In this document: positions 8,429-16,023 of the stretch, in pieces
Layout of the letters: each line of letters opens with the position of its first letter
Position numbering within the stretch: position 1 is the first letter of the stretch
Assembly: GCA_039810885.1 (NCBI GenBank)
Contig: JBDHXV010000041.1
Location: forward strand, 1 to 23,185
DNA from: BJGO01 sp039810885
Lineage (GTDB): Bacteria > Bacteroidota > Bacteroidia > Chitinophagales > UBA10324
DNA: 23,185 bases
Direction of reading: 5' to 3'
The notes under the pieces: model-generated
Seen by the model: the letters and a program-made list of their open reading frames with translations, nothing else
Told to the model about the DNA's origin: nothing
Database searches by the model: none
Made by a program: the position numbers and the translations under genes

Positions 8429-8926
8429 ATGCGTTGGGCTTTCGTTCTATTTAGCTGCTTCTTTTTAAGTGCTTGTCATATATACAGCTTCACTGGTGCC
8501 AGCATTGATTCTAATGTAAAAAAAGTACGTATTAAAACCTTCTTGAATCAGGCTAATCTTGTTGTTCCCTCGTTGAGTCAAAAAATGACTTCCACCTTAA
8601 AAAATAAGTTTATTACATACACAAACTTAATTTTGACAGACGATGCAGATACCGACCTTGACTTTGATGGAGTAATTACAGAATATCGCGTTACAGCCGT
8701 TACGGCACAAGCCGGTGAAACGGCCGCACTTAATCGCCTTACAATTACGGTACAAGTTAATTTTAAGAATAACCGCGATACGAAACAAAGTTGGGAAGCC
8801 CCCTTCTCACGCTTTGCTGATTTCGACAGCAGCAAAGATTTAGCAGTGGTTCAAGACGCATTAATTAACGATATTGCAGACCAAATAGCAGAGGCCATTT
8901 TTCAAAAAGCAGTAGTTAATTGGTAG
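8429..8926 (+). CDS. lptE: LptE-family LPS assembly lipoprotein
   Basis: 165 residues. A short signal peptide ends in the lipobox LSAC (Cys16), so the mature protein is a lipoprotein, expected on the inner face of the outer membrane. The mature start, CHIYSFTGASI, is the hallmark of the Bacteroidota LptE family. LptE forms the plug of the LptD channel that inserts lipopolysaccharide in the outer membrane. The rest is a mixed alpha/beta chain with KVRIKTF and a central FDGVITEYRVTAVTA segment, as in family members. Zero spacing from the upstream sigma-54 activator and overlap with the next gene point to translational coupling. lptD is not in the window. Confidence 0.9.
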   Translation: MRWAFVLFSCFFLSACHIYSFTGASIDSNVKKVRIKTFLNQANLVVPSLSQKMTSTLKNKFITYTNLILTDDADTDLDFDGVITEYRVTAVTAQAGETAALNRLTITVQVNFKNNRDTKQSWEAPFSRFADFDSSKDLAVVQDALINDIADQIAEAIFQKAVVNW

Positions 8927-10278
8927 TGAATATTCTAAATATTAATAAGGCAATCCAAGATCCGGCACAAATTCAAAGCCTGTCGAAAGAGGATGTCTTT
9001 GCGTTACTCAAGAAGTATCCATACTGCGCCAGCCTGCACCTTATTTTAACAAAATTATTACATCTTGAGAATAACACTGAATATCAAAATCAGCTAGCAC
9101 ACACTGCCGCATACGCAAATGACCGCAAGGCATTATACCGCCTTATTTATGAAACGGGCTCGATAAAAGATTCGGGCAGCAGCATTAGTAAACAAGATTT
9201 TACCGAAAACTTCGCCGATCCGATTTCTACCATCTTAAACTTTGCGTCAGATTCAGATATAAGCGAAAAGGCAAGTCAAGCACAAAACGAGAGCAATGAA
9301 CAAGTGGAAGCAACCTCCGATGAAAGTCTGGCATTAGAAGAATTGGAAGCACAACACGTGGAACATGTTATTGAAAACTTAGAAACAGAATTTGAACTAA
9401 TGAATCGTACCGGTTCAGGCGAAATAGACACACAACAAATTGAGATTGACGAAGAGAATGATGAAGGATTAGTCGATGAACACCTTGATCCTGAGATGCA
9501 ATCTAATATATCTATTGTGCAAGAGATTGCCGAACAGGAAATTATTGAAGAGATTAAAAATTCGGGCATAGAGGCTCTTTCCACTGCATTAGCTGCTGAG
9601 GATTTACCAAATAATAAGATCCCCGTCCACACGGAATCTAAGGAAGTGCCTGAAAGTATTAGTGCACAAAGATTAGAAGAAGCTGTGGAAAACACATCTC
9701 GACTTAGAGATGTAGTGAGTATGGTTCAAATACCTGCAACAGTACAATCAAATATTATAGAAAGTCAACAAAGGACATTTACTGCATGGTTAAAACAATT
9801 TAGTGCAACAAAGGAAAATCATTTAGTGCCTCCTCCACCGGTAAATTCTTTTGTTAACACCGAGGAGCTTTCATCTGAAATGAATAATACTTCGGCTACA
9901 ACGAATAATCTCGTTAACGATGACACTCTAACTTCACAATATCAAGAAGAACAAGCCTCCGTGTTTTTTAAAGAAACGGAAGCTGATTTAAACCGAATTA
10001 TAAAGGATGAAATAAAGCACATTGATGAATTTGTGCAGGCACAGCCGAAAAAGCCGATCAACTTGGATGGCGAATTGCTTGTTTCTGTTTCAGAACTTGC
10101 CAAACGCAGCCTCGACGATTCAAAAGAGATTATTACAGAAACCATGGCTCGAGTCTTTGCCGCACAGGGCAAGTTTAAAAAGGCTATAGACATACTCGAA
10201 AAACTTGAGTTGCTACATCCTGAAAAAAGGCTTTACTTTGCAGCCCTTATTGAAGAATTTAAAAAACAGAACATTTAA
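8926..10278 (+). CDS. Conserved hypothetical protein with acidic linker and C-terminal TPR-like region
   Basis: About 450 residues, no signal peptide, probably cytoplasmic. Three parts are visible: a helical N-terminal domain of ~80 residues with SLSKEDVFALLKKYPYCASL; a long, low-complexity region (about 100-370) rich in Glu, Asp, Ser, Asn and Gln, likely disordered; and a helical C-terminal ~60 residues (ETMARVFAAQGKFKKAIDILEKL followed by LHPEKRLYFAALIEEFKKQ) resembling one TPR hairpin plus a capping helix. There is no ATG near the start. GTG at 8926 shares its first base with the end of the lptE TAG stop (TAGTG); TTG at 8920 is an alternative. It sits between lptE and secG, a position in which I recall similar unnamed proteins in other Bacteroidota. 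Function unknown; a role in envelope biogenesis or secretion is guessed only from its neighbours. Confidence 0.85.
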   Translation: MNILNINKAIQDPAQIQSLSKEDVFALLKKYPYCASLHLILTKLLHLENNTEYQNQLAHTAAYANDRKALYRLIYETGSIKDSGSSISKQDFTENFADPISTILNFASDSDISEKASQAQNESNEQVEATSDESLALEELEAQHVEHVIENLETEFELMNRTGSGEIDTQQIEIDEENDEGLVDEHLDPEMQSNISIVQEIAEQEIIEEIKNSGIEALSTALAAEDLPNNKIPVHTESKEVPESISAQRLEEAVENTSRLRDVVSMVQIPATVQSNIIESQQRTFTAWLKQFSATKENHLVPPPPVNSFVNTEELSSEMNNTSATTNNLVNDDTLTSQYQEEQASVFFKETEADLNRIIKDEIKHIDEFVQAQPKKPINLDGELLVSVSELAKRSLDDSKEIITETMARVFAAQGKFKKAIDILEKLELLHPEKRLYFAALIEEFKKQNI

Positions 10279-10281
10279 TAG

Positions 10282-10626
10282 ATGTACACCTTTCTCGTAG
10301 TCCTTATCGTACTGGCTGCCGTTTTACTCATTGCCGTAGTTTTAATACAAAACCCTAAAGGAGGCGGACTAGGGCAAACCTTTGGTGGTTTTTCTAATCA
10401 AATTATGGGGGTGCAACGCACTACTGACTTTTTGGAAAAAGCCACTTGGGTGCTTGTAATCAGCGTTGCTGCATTATCCTTGTTTACCATATTCTTTATT
10501 AACAGATCAGGAACAACAGAGGATAATAAGCCGAAATCTCAATTTGAAAATGTTGAATTAACGGCTCCCATCGCTCCAGCTCCTCAGCCACAAAATACAA
10601 CGACTCTGCCCGATAGTGGCAAATAA
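10282..10626 (+). CDS. secG: Preprotein translocase subunit SecG
   Basis: 114 residues. Two transmembrane helices (about residues 3-22 and 52-71) flank the conserved loop IQNPKGGGLGQTFGG, the SecG signature. SecG is the accessory subunit of the SecYEG channel and assists SecA-driven export across the inner membrane. The tail (about 75-114) is polar and rich in Pro, Thr and Gln, as in many Bacteroidota SecG proteins. Last gene of the miaB operon: it starts 3 nt after the upstream TAA, with an extra TAG in frame between them. A strong terminator follows. Confidence 0.95.
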   Translation: MYTFLVVLIVLAAVLLIAVVLIQNPKGGGLGQTFGGFSNQIMGVQRTTDFLEKATWVLVISVAALSLFTIFFINRSGTTEDNKPKSQFENVELTAPIAPAPQPQNTTTLPDSGK

Positions 10627-10646
10627 GCCGACAAATTATTTAATAG

Positions 10647-10678
10647 AAAAAGCCACTGTATTATCACAGTGGCTTTTT
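10647..10678. terminator. Bidirectional intrinsic terminator between secG and the E1 dehydrogenase gene
   Basis: A perfect 13-bp inverted repeat: AAAAAGCCACTGT (10647-10659), 6-nt loop ATTATC, and ACAGTGGCTTTTT (10666-10678). The A and T tracts give a U-run on both strands, so it can end the secG operon and also the minus-strand gene that stops at 10704. Confidence 0.92.
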
Positions 10679-10703
10679 CGTTATACCTTATCATTTTAAT
10701 AAA

Positions 10704-13130
10704 CTACCGATAAATTGCCGGATAAGCAGACGGGTCACTTTCATTCATTATGGCATAGAGTATATCGGTAATTTCTTCAGCACTGGGCTTGCAGAAGTAG
10801 TCTCCATCGGAAGCATAAGCAGCACGGTTTTCGGAGGCCGTAATCGTTTTAGGTTGCATATCTAAATAGCGGAAAATATTTTGTTCTTCCATAACCTTTT
10901 GAAGCATATATGCTGTTGCCCCACCAGGAACATCTTCATCGAGAAAAACAATTCGATTTGTCTTCTTGACTGATTCCTTTATCCCGTGGTTGATATCAAA
11001 GGGTACTAAAGTTTGCACATCGATTAATTCTACTTCAATACCCAATTGGGATAGTTTCTCACATGCGTCTGCTGCAACTCGGCAACTGGAGCCATAAGTA
11101 ACTAAGGTAATGTCACTTCCCTCACGCAACACCTCAGGAATACCAAGCGGTACCGTAAAAGAACCAATATTTGATGGTAGTCTTTCTTTCAAACGATATC
11201 CATTCAAACATTCAATAATTAATACCGGGTCGTCGCTTTGCAAGAATAAGTTATAAAAGCCGGCAGCTTGTGTCATATTCCGTGGTACACAGATATATAT
11301 TCCTCGAAGTGCATTTACAATCATTCCCAATGGTGAGCCCGTGTGCCATATACCCTCCAGGCGATGCCCGCGTGTACGGACTATGAGTGGTGCTTGCTGG
11401 CCGTTAGCCGTACGATAGCGTAAAGTGGCTACATCATCACTTAATGTTTGCAAACCGAAAAGCAAGTAATCCAAGTACTGTATTTCAGCAATAGGTCTTA
11501 ACCCACGTAAGGCCATGCCTAACCCTTGTCCCATAATTGTCGCCTCACGAATGCCTACGTCATAAATTCGGTGTTCCCCATATTTTAACTGAAGGCCGCT
11601 AAAGCCCTGGTTAACATCTCCGATTTTTCCTAAATCTTCTCCAAAAGCGACCAAACGTTTATCTCTACTGAATGCTTGGTCAAAACAGGCATTCAATATC
11701 TCAAAGCCGTTCATCAATGGAGCATCCGGGGCATATTCAACATGCACTTCAGGAACCAACAATGCGGCTTTATCAGATTGACTATAGAGGAATGAGTTGT
11801 AACGCTTTTGGTTTTGTTGCTCATATTCCTCTAACCATGCTACCAGCGATGCCCGTTCTATAGACTTCTCAAAACGTGTTTCATATAAAATAGGTTTAGC
11901 CGCTTGAATTAAATTCCTACGCATAGGGTCTGGCAGCATCAGAAGTTCTTGTTTTTTTCTTTGGATTAACTCCGAAGATGCGCTTACATAAGAAAGACTA
12001 TCGAGTATAATGTTTAGTGCTTCAATTTCAGATTTAACAGGTTGCAGATATTCCAACCATGCTTCTTTTTGCTGCTCTCTTACAGTTTTGATTGCCTGAC
12101 TTGCCAGGTTCTCTAATTCATCCTCAGTAGCAATCGCATTCTGAAGTATCCAATTCTTCATACGTTTAATTCCATCAAAATCCTGCTCCCAAAGTAATCG
12201 CTCCTTAGATTTATATCGTTCGTGTGAGCCTGAAGTAGAGTGACCTTGTGGTTGTGTTATTTCTTGTACATGAACCAAGCAAGGGGTATGAGTATGTCTA
12301 GTTTTCTTCACAGCCATCTGATAGGTTTCTATCAAAGCAGGATAATCCCACCCTTTCACTTGATATATATCAATGCCCTGTCCTTTTTCGTTTACGTAAA
12401 AGCCCGAGCAAATCTCCGAGATACTGCCCTTGGTTGTCTGAAGCTCAATAGGGACTGATATTCCGTAGCCATCGTCCCAAACGGAAATGACCATAGGTAC
12501 ACGCATAACGCCGGCTGCATTCACTGTCTCCCAAAAATGCCCTTCTGATGTGCTTGCATCTCCGATTGTGACAAAAACAACTTCATTACCACCATCAGAG
12601 TACCCCTCCTGAAGTGTGTCATCACCCATTTCTCTGTAGTATTTAGATGCACAAGCTAAGCCTAATGCCCTGGGCATCTGTGATGAGGTAGGCGATGCAT
12701 CAGCAGCTGAGTTCTTCTGTGTTAAGTGGCTTTGGGGTTTACCATTCTCATCCAGTAAACGAGTAGCAAAGTGAGCATTCATCATTCTGCCGCCAGAATG
12801 TGGTTCTAATTTTACATCGGTATTTGCATACAGTTGAGCAAACAATTCTTTAATCGTTGATTGTCCTGTAGCAAGGACAAGGGTCTGGTCTCTGTAATAG
12901 CCTGATCGAAAATCGCCGTTTTGAAACGCTTTGGCTAAAGCAATCTGTGGAAGTTCTTTACCATCCCCAAAAATGCCAAACTTTGCCTTGCCGGTAAGTA
13001 CTTCCTTTCGTCCTAACAGGCTTGCTTCGCGGCTTTGACTAATTAGATAAAAATCTTCAAGTACGATTTTTTTAAAAGTTTCAAAGTCAATTTGCGTTTC
13101 CGTTAAGTGTTTAATTGAATGATTTGGCAT
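10704..13130 (-). CDS. Fused alpha/beta E1 component of a 2-oxoacid dehydrogenase
   Basis: 808 residues joining both E1 subunits in one chain. The alpha half (about 1-350) has the thiamine diphosphate motif, here GDASTSEGHFW (190-200) through DDGYGISVP (219-227), where the usual form is GDG...NN. It also has PHSGGRMMNAH and the phosphorylation-loop-like GHSTSGSHERYKS. The beta half (about 465-808) has VAFGEDLG, GIREATIMGQGLGMAL, the YLDYLLFGLQ region and a C-terminal transketolase fold with LVTYGSS and FLDEDVPGG. It decarboxylates a 2-oxoacid and passes the acyl group to a lipoyl E2. Branched-chain 2-oxoacids or pyruvate are the likely substrates, but sequence alone does not decide. No E2 or E3 gene is nearby. 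The fusion is a known Bacteroidota form. ATG at 13130 is supported by an upstream promoter. Confidence 0.9.
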   Translation of the reverse strand: MPNHSIKHLTETQIDFETFKKIVLEDFYLISQSREASLLGRKEVLTGKAKFGIFGDGKELPQIALAKAFQNGDFRSGYYRDQTLVLATGQSTIKELFAQLYANTDVKLEPHSGGRMMNAHFATRLLDENGKPQSHLTQKNSAADASPTSSQMPRALGLACASKYYREMGDDTLQEGYSDGGNEVVFVTIGDASTSEGHFWETVNAAGVMRVPMVISVWDDGYGISVPIELQTTKGSISEICSGFYVNEKGQGIDIYQVKGWDYPALIETYQMAVKKTRHTHTPCLVHVQEITQPQGHSTSGSHERYKSKERLLWEQDFDGIKRMKNWILQNAIATEDELENLASQAIKTVREQQKEAWLEYLQPVKSEIEALNIILDSLSYVSASSELIQRKKQELLMLPDPMRRNLIQAAKPILYETRFEKSIERASLVAWLEEYEQQNQKRYNSFLYSQSDKAALLVPEVHVEYAPDAPLMNGFEILNACFDQAFSRDKRLVAFGEDLGKIGDVNQGFSGLQLKYGEHRIYDVGIREATIMGQGLGMALRGLRPIAEIQYLDYLLFGLQTLSDDVATLRYRTANGQQAPLIVRTRGHRLEGIWHTGSPLGMIVNALRGIYICVPRNMTQAAGFYNLFLQSDDPVLIIECLNGYRLKERLPSNIGSFTVPLGIPEVLREGSDITLVTYGSSCRVAADACEKLSQLGIEVELIDVQTLVPFDINHGIKESVKKTNRIVFLDEDVPGGATAYMLQKVMEEQNIFRYLDMQPKTITASENRAAYASDGDYFCKPSAEEITDILYAIMNESDPSAYPAIYR

Positions 13131-13155
13131 GATATTTTCTGTGTCTGCTACTTTC

Positions 13156-13183
13156 CAAAAATAATAAACAAGTATCTAAACAA
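13156..13183 (-). promoter_or_regulatory. Putative Bacteroidota promoter for the E1 dehydrogenase gene
   Basis: On the minus strand: TTG (13183-13181), a 17-nt spacer, then TATTTTTG (13163-13156), an exact match to TAnnTTTG. The start codon begins 25 nt after the box, giving a leader of about 20 nt. It lies in the 76-bp divergent region with the DUF1573 gene, for which I find no equally good promoter. Confidence 0.6.
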
Positions 13184-13206
13184 CTCTTTAAAAACTACAT
13201 AAAAAA

Positions 13207-13701
13207 ATGAAAAAAACACTTTCTCTTCTTACGCTCATCTTTCTTAGCGTTCAACTTTTTGCTCAGCAAAAAAATGTGAATACCAATACGGGTACCAAAG
13301 CTCCACAAACACAAAAACCAGCGCCTGTCGTTCACACTCAAGGCCCGGTAGTTACGAATGAATCCGGTGCTTCCTTTTCGTGGCATGAGGAGACTTTTGA
13401 TTTCGGCACAATACCTCAAGGTACTCCGGTAACACACGTTTTTGAATTTACCAATACCGGCAATCAGCCATTAGTAATTAGCACAGTGGACAAATCTTGC
13501 GGTTGTACAACACCGAAATGGACTACTGAACCTGTACTCCCTGGAAAAAAAGGTACAGTCTCAGCAACATTTAATGCAGCAGCCGTGGGTGGATTTAATA
13601 AAACAGTTACCGTACACTCGAATGCAATGGGTGGAGACAAAGTATTATTCATTAAAGGAACCGTTTCAGAAACAAAGCCTCAAACTGAGCCAACTAAGTA
13701 A
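13207..13701 (+). CDS. Secreted DUF1573 protein (copy 1)
   Basis: 164 residues. Signal peptide of about 20 residues (MKKTLSLLTLIFLSVQLFAQ, cleavage near FAQ), then a short Gln/Thr/Pro-rich segment, then one DUF1573 domain (about 55-155). The domain opens with FDFGTIPQGTPV and carries the conserved SCGCTTPKW motif and GGFNKTVTVHSN. DUF1573 is an Ig-like (ASH/MSP-like) fold common in exported Bacteroidota proteins; its biochemical role is not established. The protein is probably periplasmic or surface-exposed. It is the first of a tandem pair with the next gene (60-bp gap), and both share the GTIPQGTPV and CGCTTP stretches, which points to gene duplication. Confidence 0.88.
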   Translation: MKKTLSLLTLIFLSVQLFAQQKNVNTNTGTKAPQTQKPAPVVHTQGPVVTNESGASFSWHEETFDFGTIPQGTPVTHVFEFTNTGNQPLVISTVDKSCGCTTPKWTTEPVLPGKKGTVSATFNAAAVGGFNKTVTVHSNAMGGDKVLFIKGTVSETKPQTEPTK

Positions 13702-13761
13702 TTGGCATTATCATTGTAAAACATATAATCACTCAACACTCATAAAAACTAAACAATTAAA

Positions 13762-14202
13762 ATGAAAAAAGTATTTTTTACACTTGCGATGGTTTTCGCA
13801 GTAGCTACAGTAACACTTGCACAAGATGCAGCCGGTGATTTTAAATTCAAAGAGGAAACTTGGGATTTTGGCACCATACCTCAGGGAACTCCGGTAAAAC
13901 ATTCTTTCTCATTTACCAATACCGGTAAAGCCCCTATTGTCATTCAAAACGTTCAGGCATCTTGCGGTTGTACAACACCAACTTGGCCTAAAGAGCCTAT
14001 TCTGCCAGGCAAAACTGATGTTATTGAAGTTCAATATAATGCTGCCAATGCAGGTGGGTTTAATAAATCAATTACGATTACTTCAAATGCAGGTTCTCCT
14101 ACAAAAATGCTTTATATCAAAGGTACAGTAGAGGCTGCTCCTAAGGATCAAACTACTCCTGAGAAGCAACCATCCATGTTAAATACTACCCCAAAGAACT
14201 AA
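13762..14202 (+). CDS. Secreted DUF1573 protein (copy 2)
   Basis: 146 residues with a signal peptide (MKKVFFTLAMVFAVATVTLAQ) and one DUF1573 domain directly after it: WDFGTIPQGTPVKHSF, SCGCTTPTW, PILPGKTD, GGFNKSITITSN, LYIKGTV. By eye it is about half identical to copy 1 over the domain and lacks the Pro/Thr linker found there. It lies 60 bp downstream of copy 1 on the same strand, and a strong terminator follows its stop by about 20 bp, so the two genes probably form one unit. Function is not established. Confidence 0.88.
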   Translation: MKKVFFTLAMVFAVATVTLAQDAAGDFKFKEETWDFGTIPQGTPVKHSFSFTNTGKAPIVIQNVQASCGCTTPTWPKEPILPGKTDVIEVQYNAANAGGFNKSITITSNAGSPTKMLYIKGTVEAAPKDQTTPEKQPSMLNTTPKN

Positions 14203-14221
14203 GTAGCCTTTTACAGTAATC

Positions 14222-14260
14222 AAAAAAACTCCGTACAGAAATCTGTACGGAGTTTTTTTT
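14222..14260 (+). terminator. Strong intrinsic terminator after the DUF1573 pair
   Basis: The core stem ACTCCGTACAGA (14228-14239) pairs with TCTGTACGGAGT (14242-14253) around a tiny AA loop. It is flanked by seven A (14222-14228) and followed by eight T (14253-14260), so the inverted repeat extends to about 18 bp. It should stop plus-strand transcription efficiently. Confidence 0.93.
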
Positions 14261-14306
14261 GCTATCTAAGGCTCTGGAGTAGCTACTATTCCTTTACTAT
14301 TAATTC

Positions 14307-14338
14307 TTGATACGGATGCTCGTTCTTTGATAACTTTA
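14307..14338 (+). promoter_or_regulatory. Weak candidate promoter for the M1 peptidase gene
   Basis: TTG (14307-14309), a 21-nt spacer, and TAACTTTA (14331-14338), which matches TAnnTTTG except for the last base. It ends 7 nt before the ATG. A promoter is expected here because a strong terminator lies just upstream. Confidence 0.35.
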
Positions 14339-14345
14339 TTGAAAA

Positions 14346-15971
14346 ATGCGCTATAGATATTCTACTTACCTTTTCCTAGTTGTCGCTTTCAATTCCTTTA
14401 TTTTTTCAAATGTTAGTGCTCAAACCATATATACCCGTAAAGATACATTACGTGGCACGCTGTCAACCCTCAGGCTATGTTACGATGTAACATTTTACCA
14501 CCTGAACATTCAAGTGTTTCCATTAAAGCAAAGTATTACGGGCTATAATGCTATTTCATTTCAGGCTGTAACCGATTTCGATTCTTTACAAGTTGATTTA
14601 TTCGCTAACCTACAAATTGATAGTATTGTTTTTGAGAAAAAGCACTTATCCTATAGGCGTGATGGCAATGCGGTATTAATACAGCTTCAAGCAAAACGAG
14701 AGGAGCGTAAGTCATTTCGTATATTTTATCATGGGAAACCGATACGAGCAGTGAATCCGCCATGGGATGGCGGATTTGTATGGGAGAAGGATATTAATAA
14801 TAAAGATTGGATTGGTGTAGCCTGTCAGGGATTGGGCGCATCCTGCTGGTGGCCGTGTAAAGATCATCAAATTGATAAACCGGATAGCCTGCATATCACA
14901 ATTACCTACCCCAAAGGGTTGGTATGTGTGTGTAATGGTCAAAAAGGGAAGGAAACACATTCAGAACAATGGAATACTGTTACTTGGAGAGTTACTTATC
15001 CGATCAACAACTACAATGTAACACTCAATATTGCAGATTATGCCCATTTTAGTGATACTTGTATGAGCGGTGGAAAGAAACTGTCCTTAGACTATTATGT
15101 GTTAAAATACAATCTGGATATAGCACGACTGCATTTTAAGCAGGTACCAGTAATACTGGGCTGTTATGAAAATTATTTTGGCGCCTACCCCTTTATTCGT
15201 GATGGATATAAACTTGTAGAAACAAGTTATTGGGGTATGGAGCATCAGAGTTGTATTAGTTATGGAAATGCTTATTTAAATACCTCCTTAGGTTTTGATT
15301 ATATCATTCTTCATGAAACTGCACATGAATGGTGGGGAAATCAATTGACTGCGGCAGACAATGCCGACATGTGGTTACACGAAGGATTTGGAACCTATGC
15401 CGAAGCACTTTATGTTGAATGTAAATTTTCAATTGAAGCTGCACAAAAATATATGACGGATATGCGTTGGCAAGTAATGAATCAATATCCTATTGTAGGT
15501 CCTTATGGAGTAAACTATCAGGGCATTAAAAATGATAATGATATGTACTACAAGGGTGCATGGACAATTTACACTTTTCGTAGCATGTTGAATAACGATC
15601 AGCTATTTTTCTCTTGGCTTAAAGCATTGCTGGTGCATTTTAAGTTTAAGCCCACATCTACACAGGAATTTATACAATTCACAAATGAATATTTCAGCAA
15701 GGATTACACTGCGTTCTTTCAACAATACTTATTTTACAAAGATCTACCTCAACTACAGTATGCATTTGAGGGAGACAAAATCAAAGCCAAGATTATTTCA
15801 TCTGTGGATGATCTCACCCTGCCTATTTCTTTTTTAGTGAACGGTAAAGTATATAAAGTTCCGGTTGGTAAAGAAACGGTAGTGGTTTACAATGGAAAGT
15901 ATAAACATAATACCGCAGTCGTCGATGATTCTCAAATGCTGATTAGAAAGCAGCAAGTGAAGAAACTGTAA
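14346..15971 (+). CDS. Secreted M1-family (gluzincin) metallopeptidase
   Basis: 541 residues with an N-terminal signal peptide ending near VSAQ (about residue 26). An N-terminal beta domain (about 45-245) is typical of M1 aminopeptidases. The catalytic domain has the zinc motif HETAHEWWGN (H323, E324, H327) and the third ligand E346 in WLHEGFGTYAE. The exopeptidase motif, classically GAMEN, is GMEH (297-300), followed by QSCISYGN, the form I associate with Bacteroidota secreted M1 enzymes. The protein ends soon after the catalytic and a short helical domain, so it is shorter than full-length PepN-like enzymes. The last ~75 residues look like a small beta domain, without a clear T9SS sorting signal. 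Probably periplasmic or outer-membrane associated, cleaving N-terminal residues from peptides. It is convergent with the next gene. Confidence 0.92.
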   Translation: MRYRYSTYLFLVVAFNSFIFSNVSAQTIYTRKDTLRGTLSTLRLCYDVTFYHLNIQVFPLKQSITGYNAISFQAVTDFDSLQVDLFANLQIDSIVFEKKHLSYRRDGNAVLIQLQAKREERKSFRIFYHGKPIRAVNPPWDGGFVWEKDINNKDWIGVACQGLGASCWWPCKDHQIDKPDSLHITITYPKGLVCVCNGQKGKETHSEQWNTVTWRVTYPINNYNVTLNIADYAHFSDTCMSGGKKLSLDYYVLKYNLDIARLHFKQVPVILGCYENYFGAYPFIRDGYKLVETSYWGMEHQSCISYGNAYLNTSLGFDYIILHETAHEWWGNQLTAADNADMWLHEGFGTYAEALYVECKFSIEAAQKYMTDMRWQVMNQYPIVGPYGVNYQGIKNDNDMYYKGAWTIYTFRSMLNNDQLFFSWLKALLVHFKFKPTSTQEFIQFTNEYFSKDYTAFFQQYLFYKDLPQLQYAFEGDKIKAKIISSVDDLTLPISFLVNGKVYKVPVGKETVVVYNGKYKHNTAVVDDSQMLIRKQQVKKL

Positions 15972-16023
15972 TTTCCTATAACTACTCTATTAAAATGAGG
16001 ATAGATTCATTGCTACAGCTTGA

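Noticed and set aside
9276..9695. 139-codon open frame on the minus strand, Ser/Cys-rich
   Set aside because: It is the complement of the acidic Glu/Asp-rich linker of the plus-strand gene; composition explains it and no domain is visible.
13464..13652. Open frames opposite to and in other frames of the DUF1573 genes
   Set aside because: They lie within coding regions with clear signal peptides and domains and show no features of their own.
14310..14329. GTTCTTTG at 14322-14329 as a -7 box for the M1 peptidase gene
   Set aside because: It lacks the TA, and the only TTG (14307) is just 12 nt upstream; TAACTTTA at 14331 fits better.
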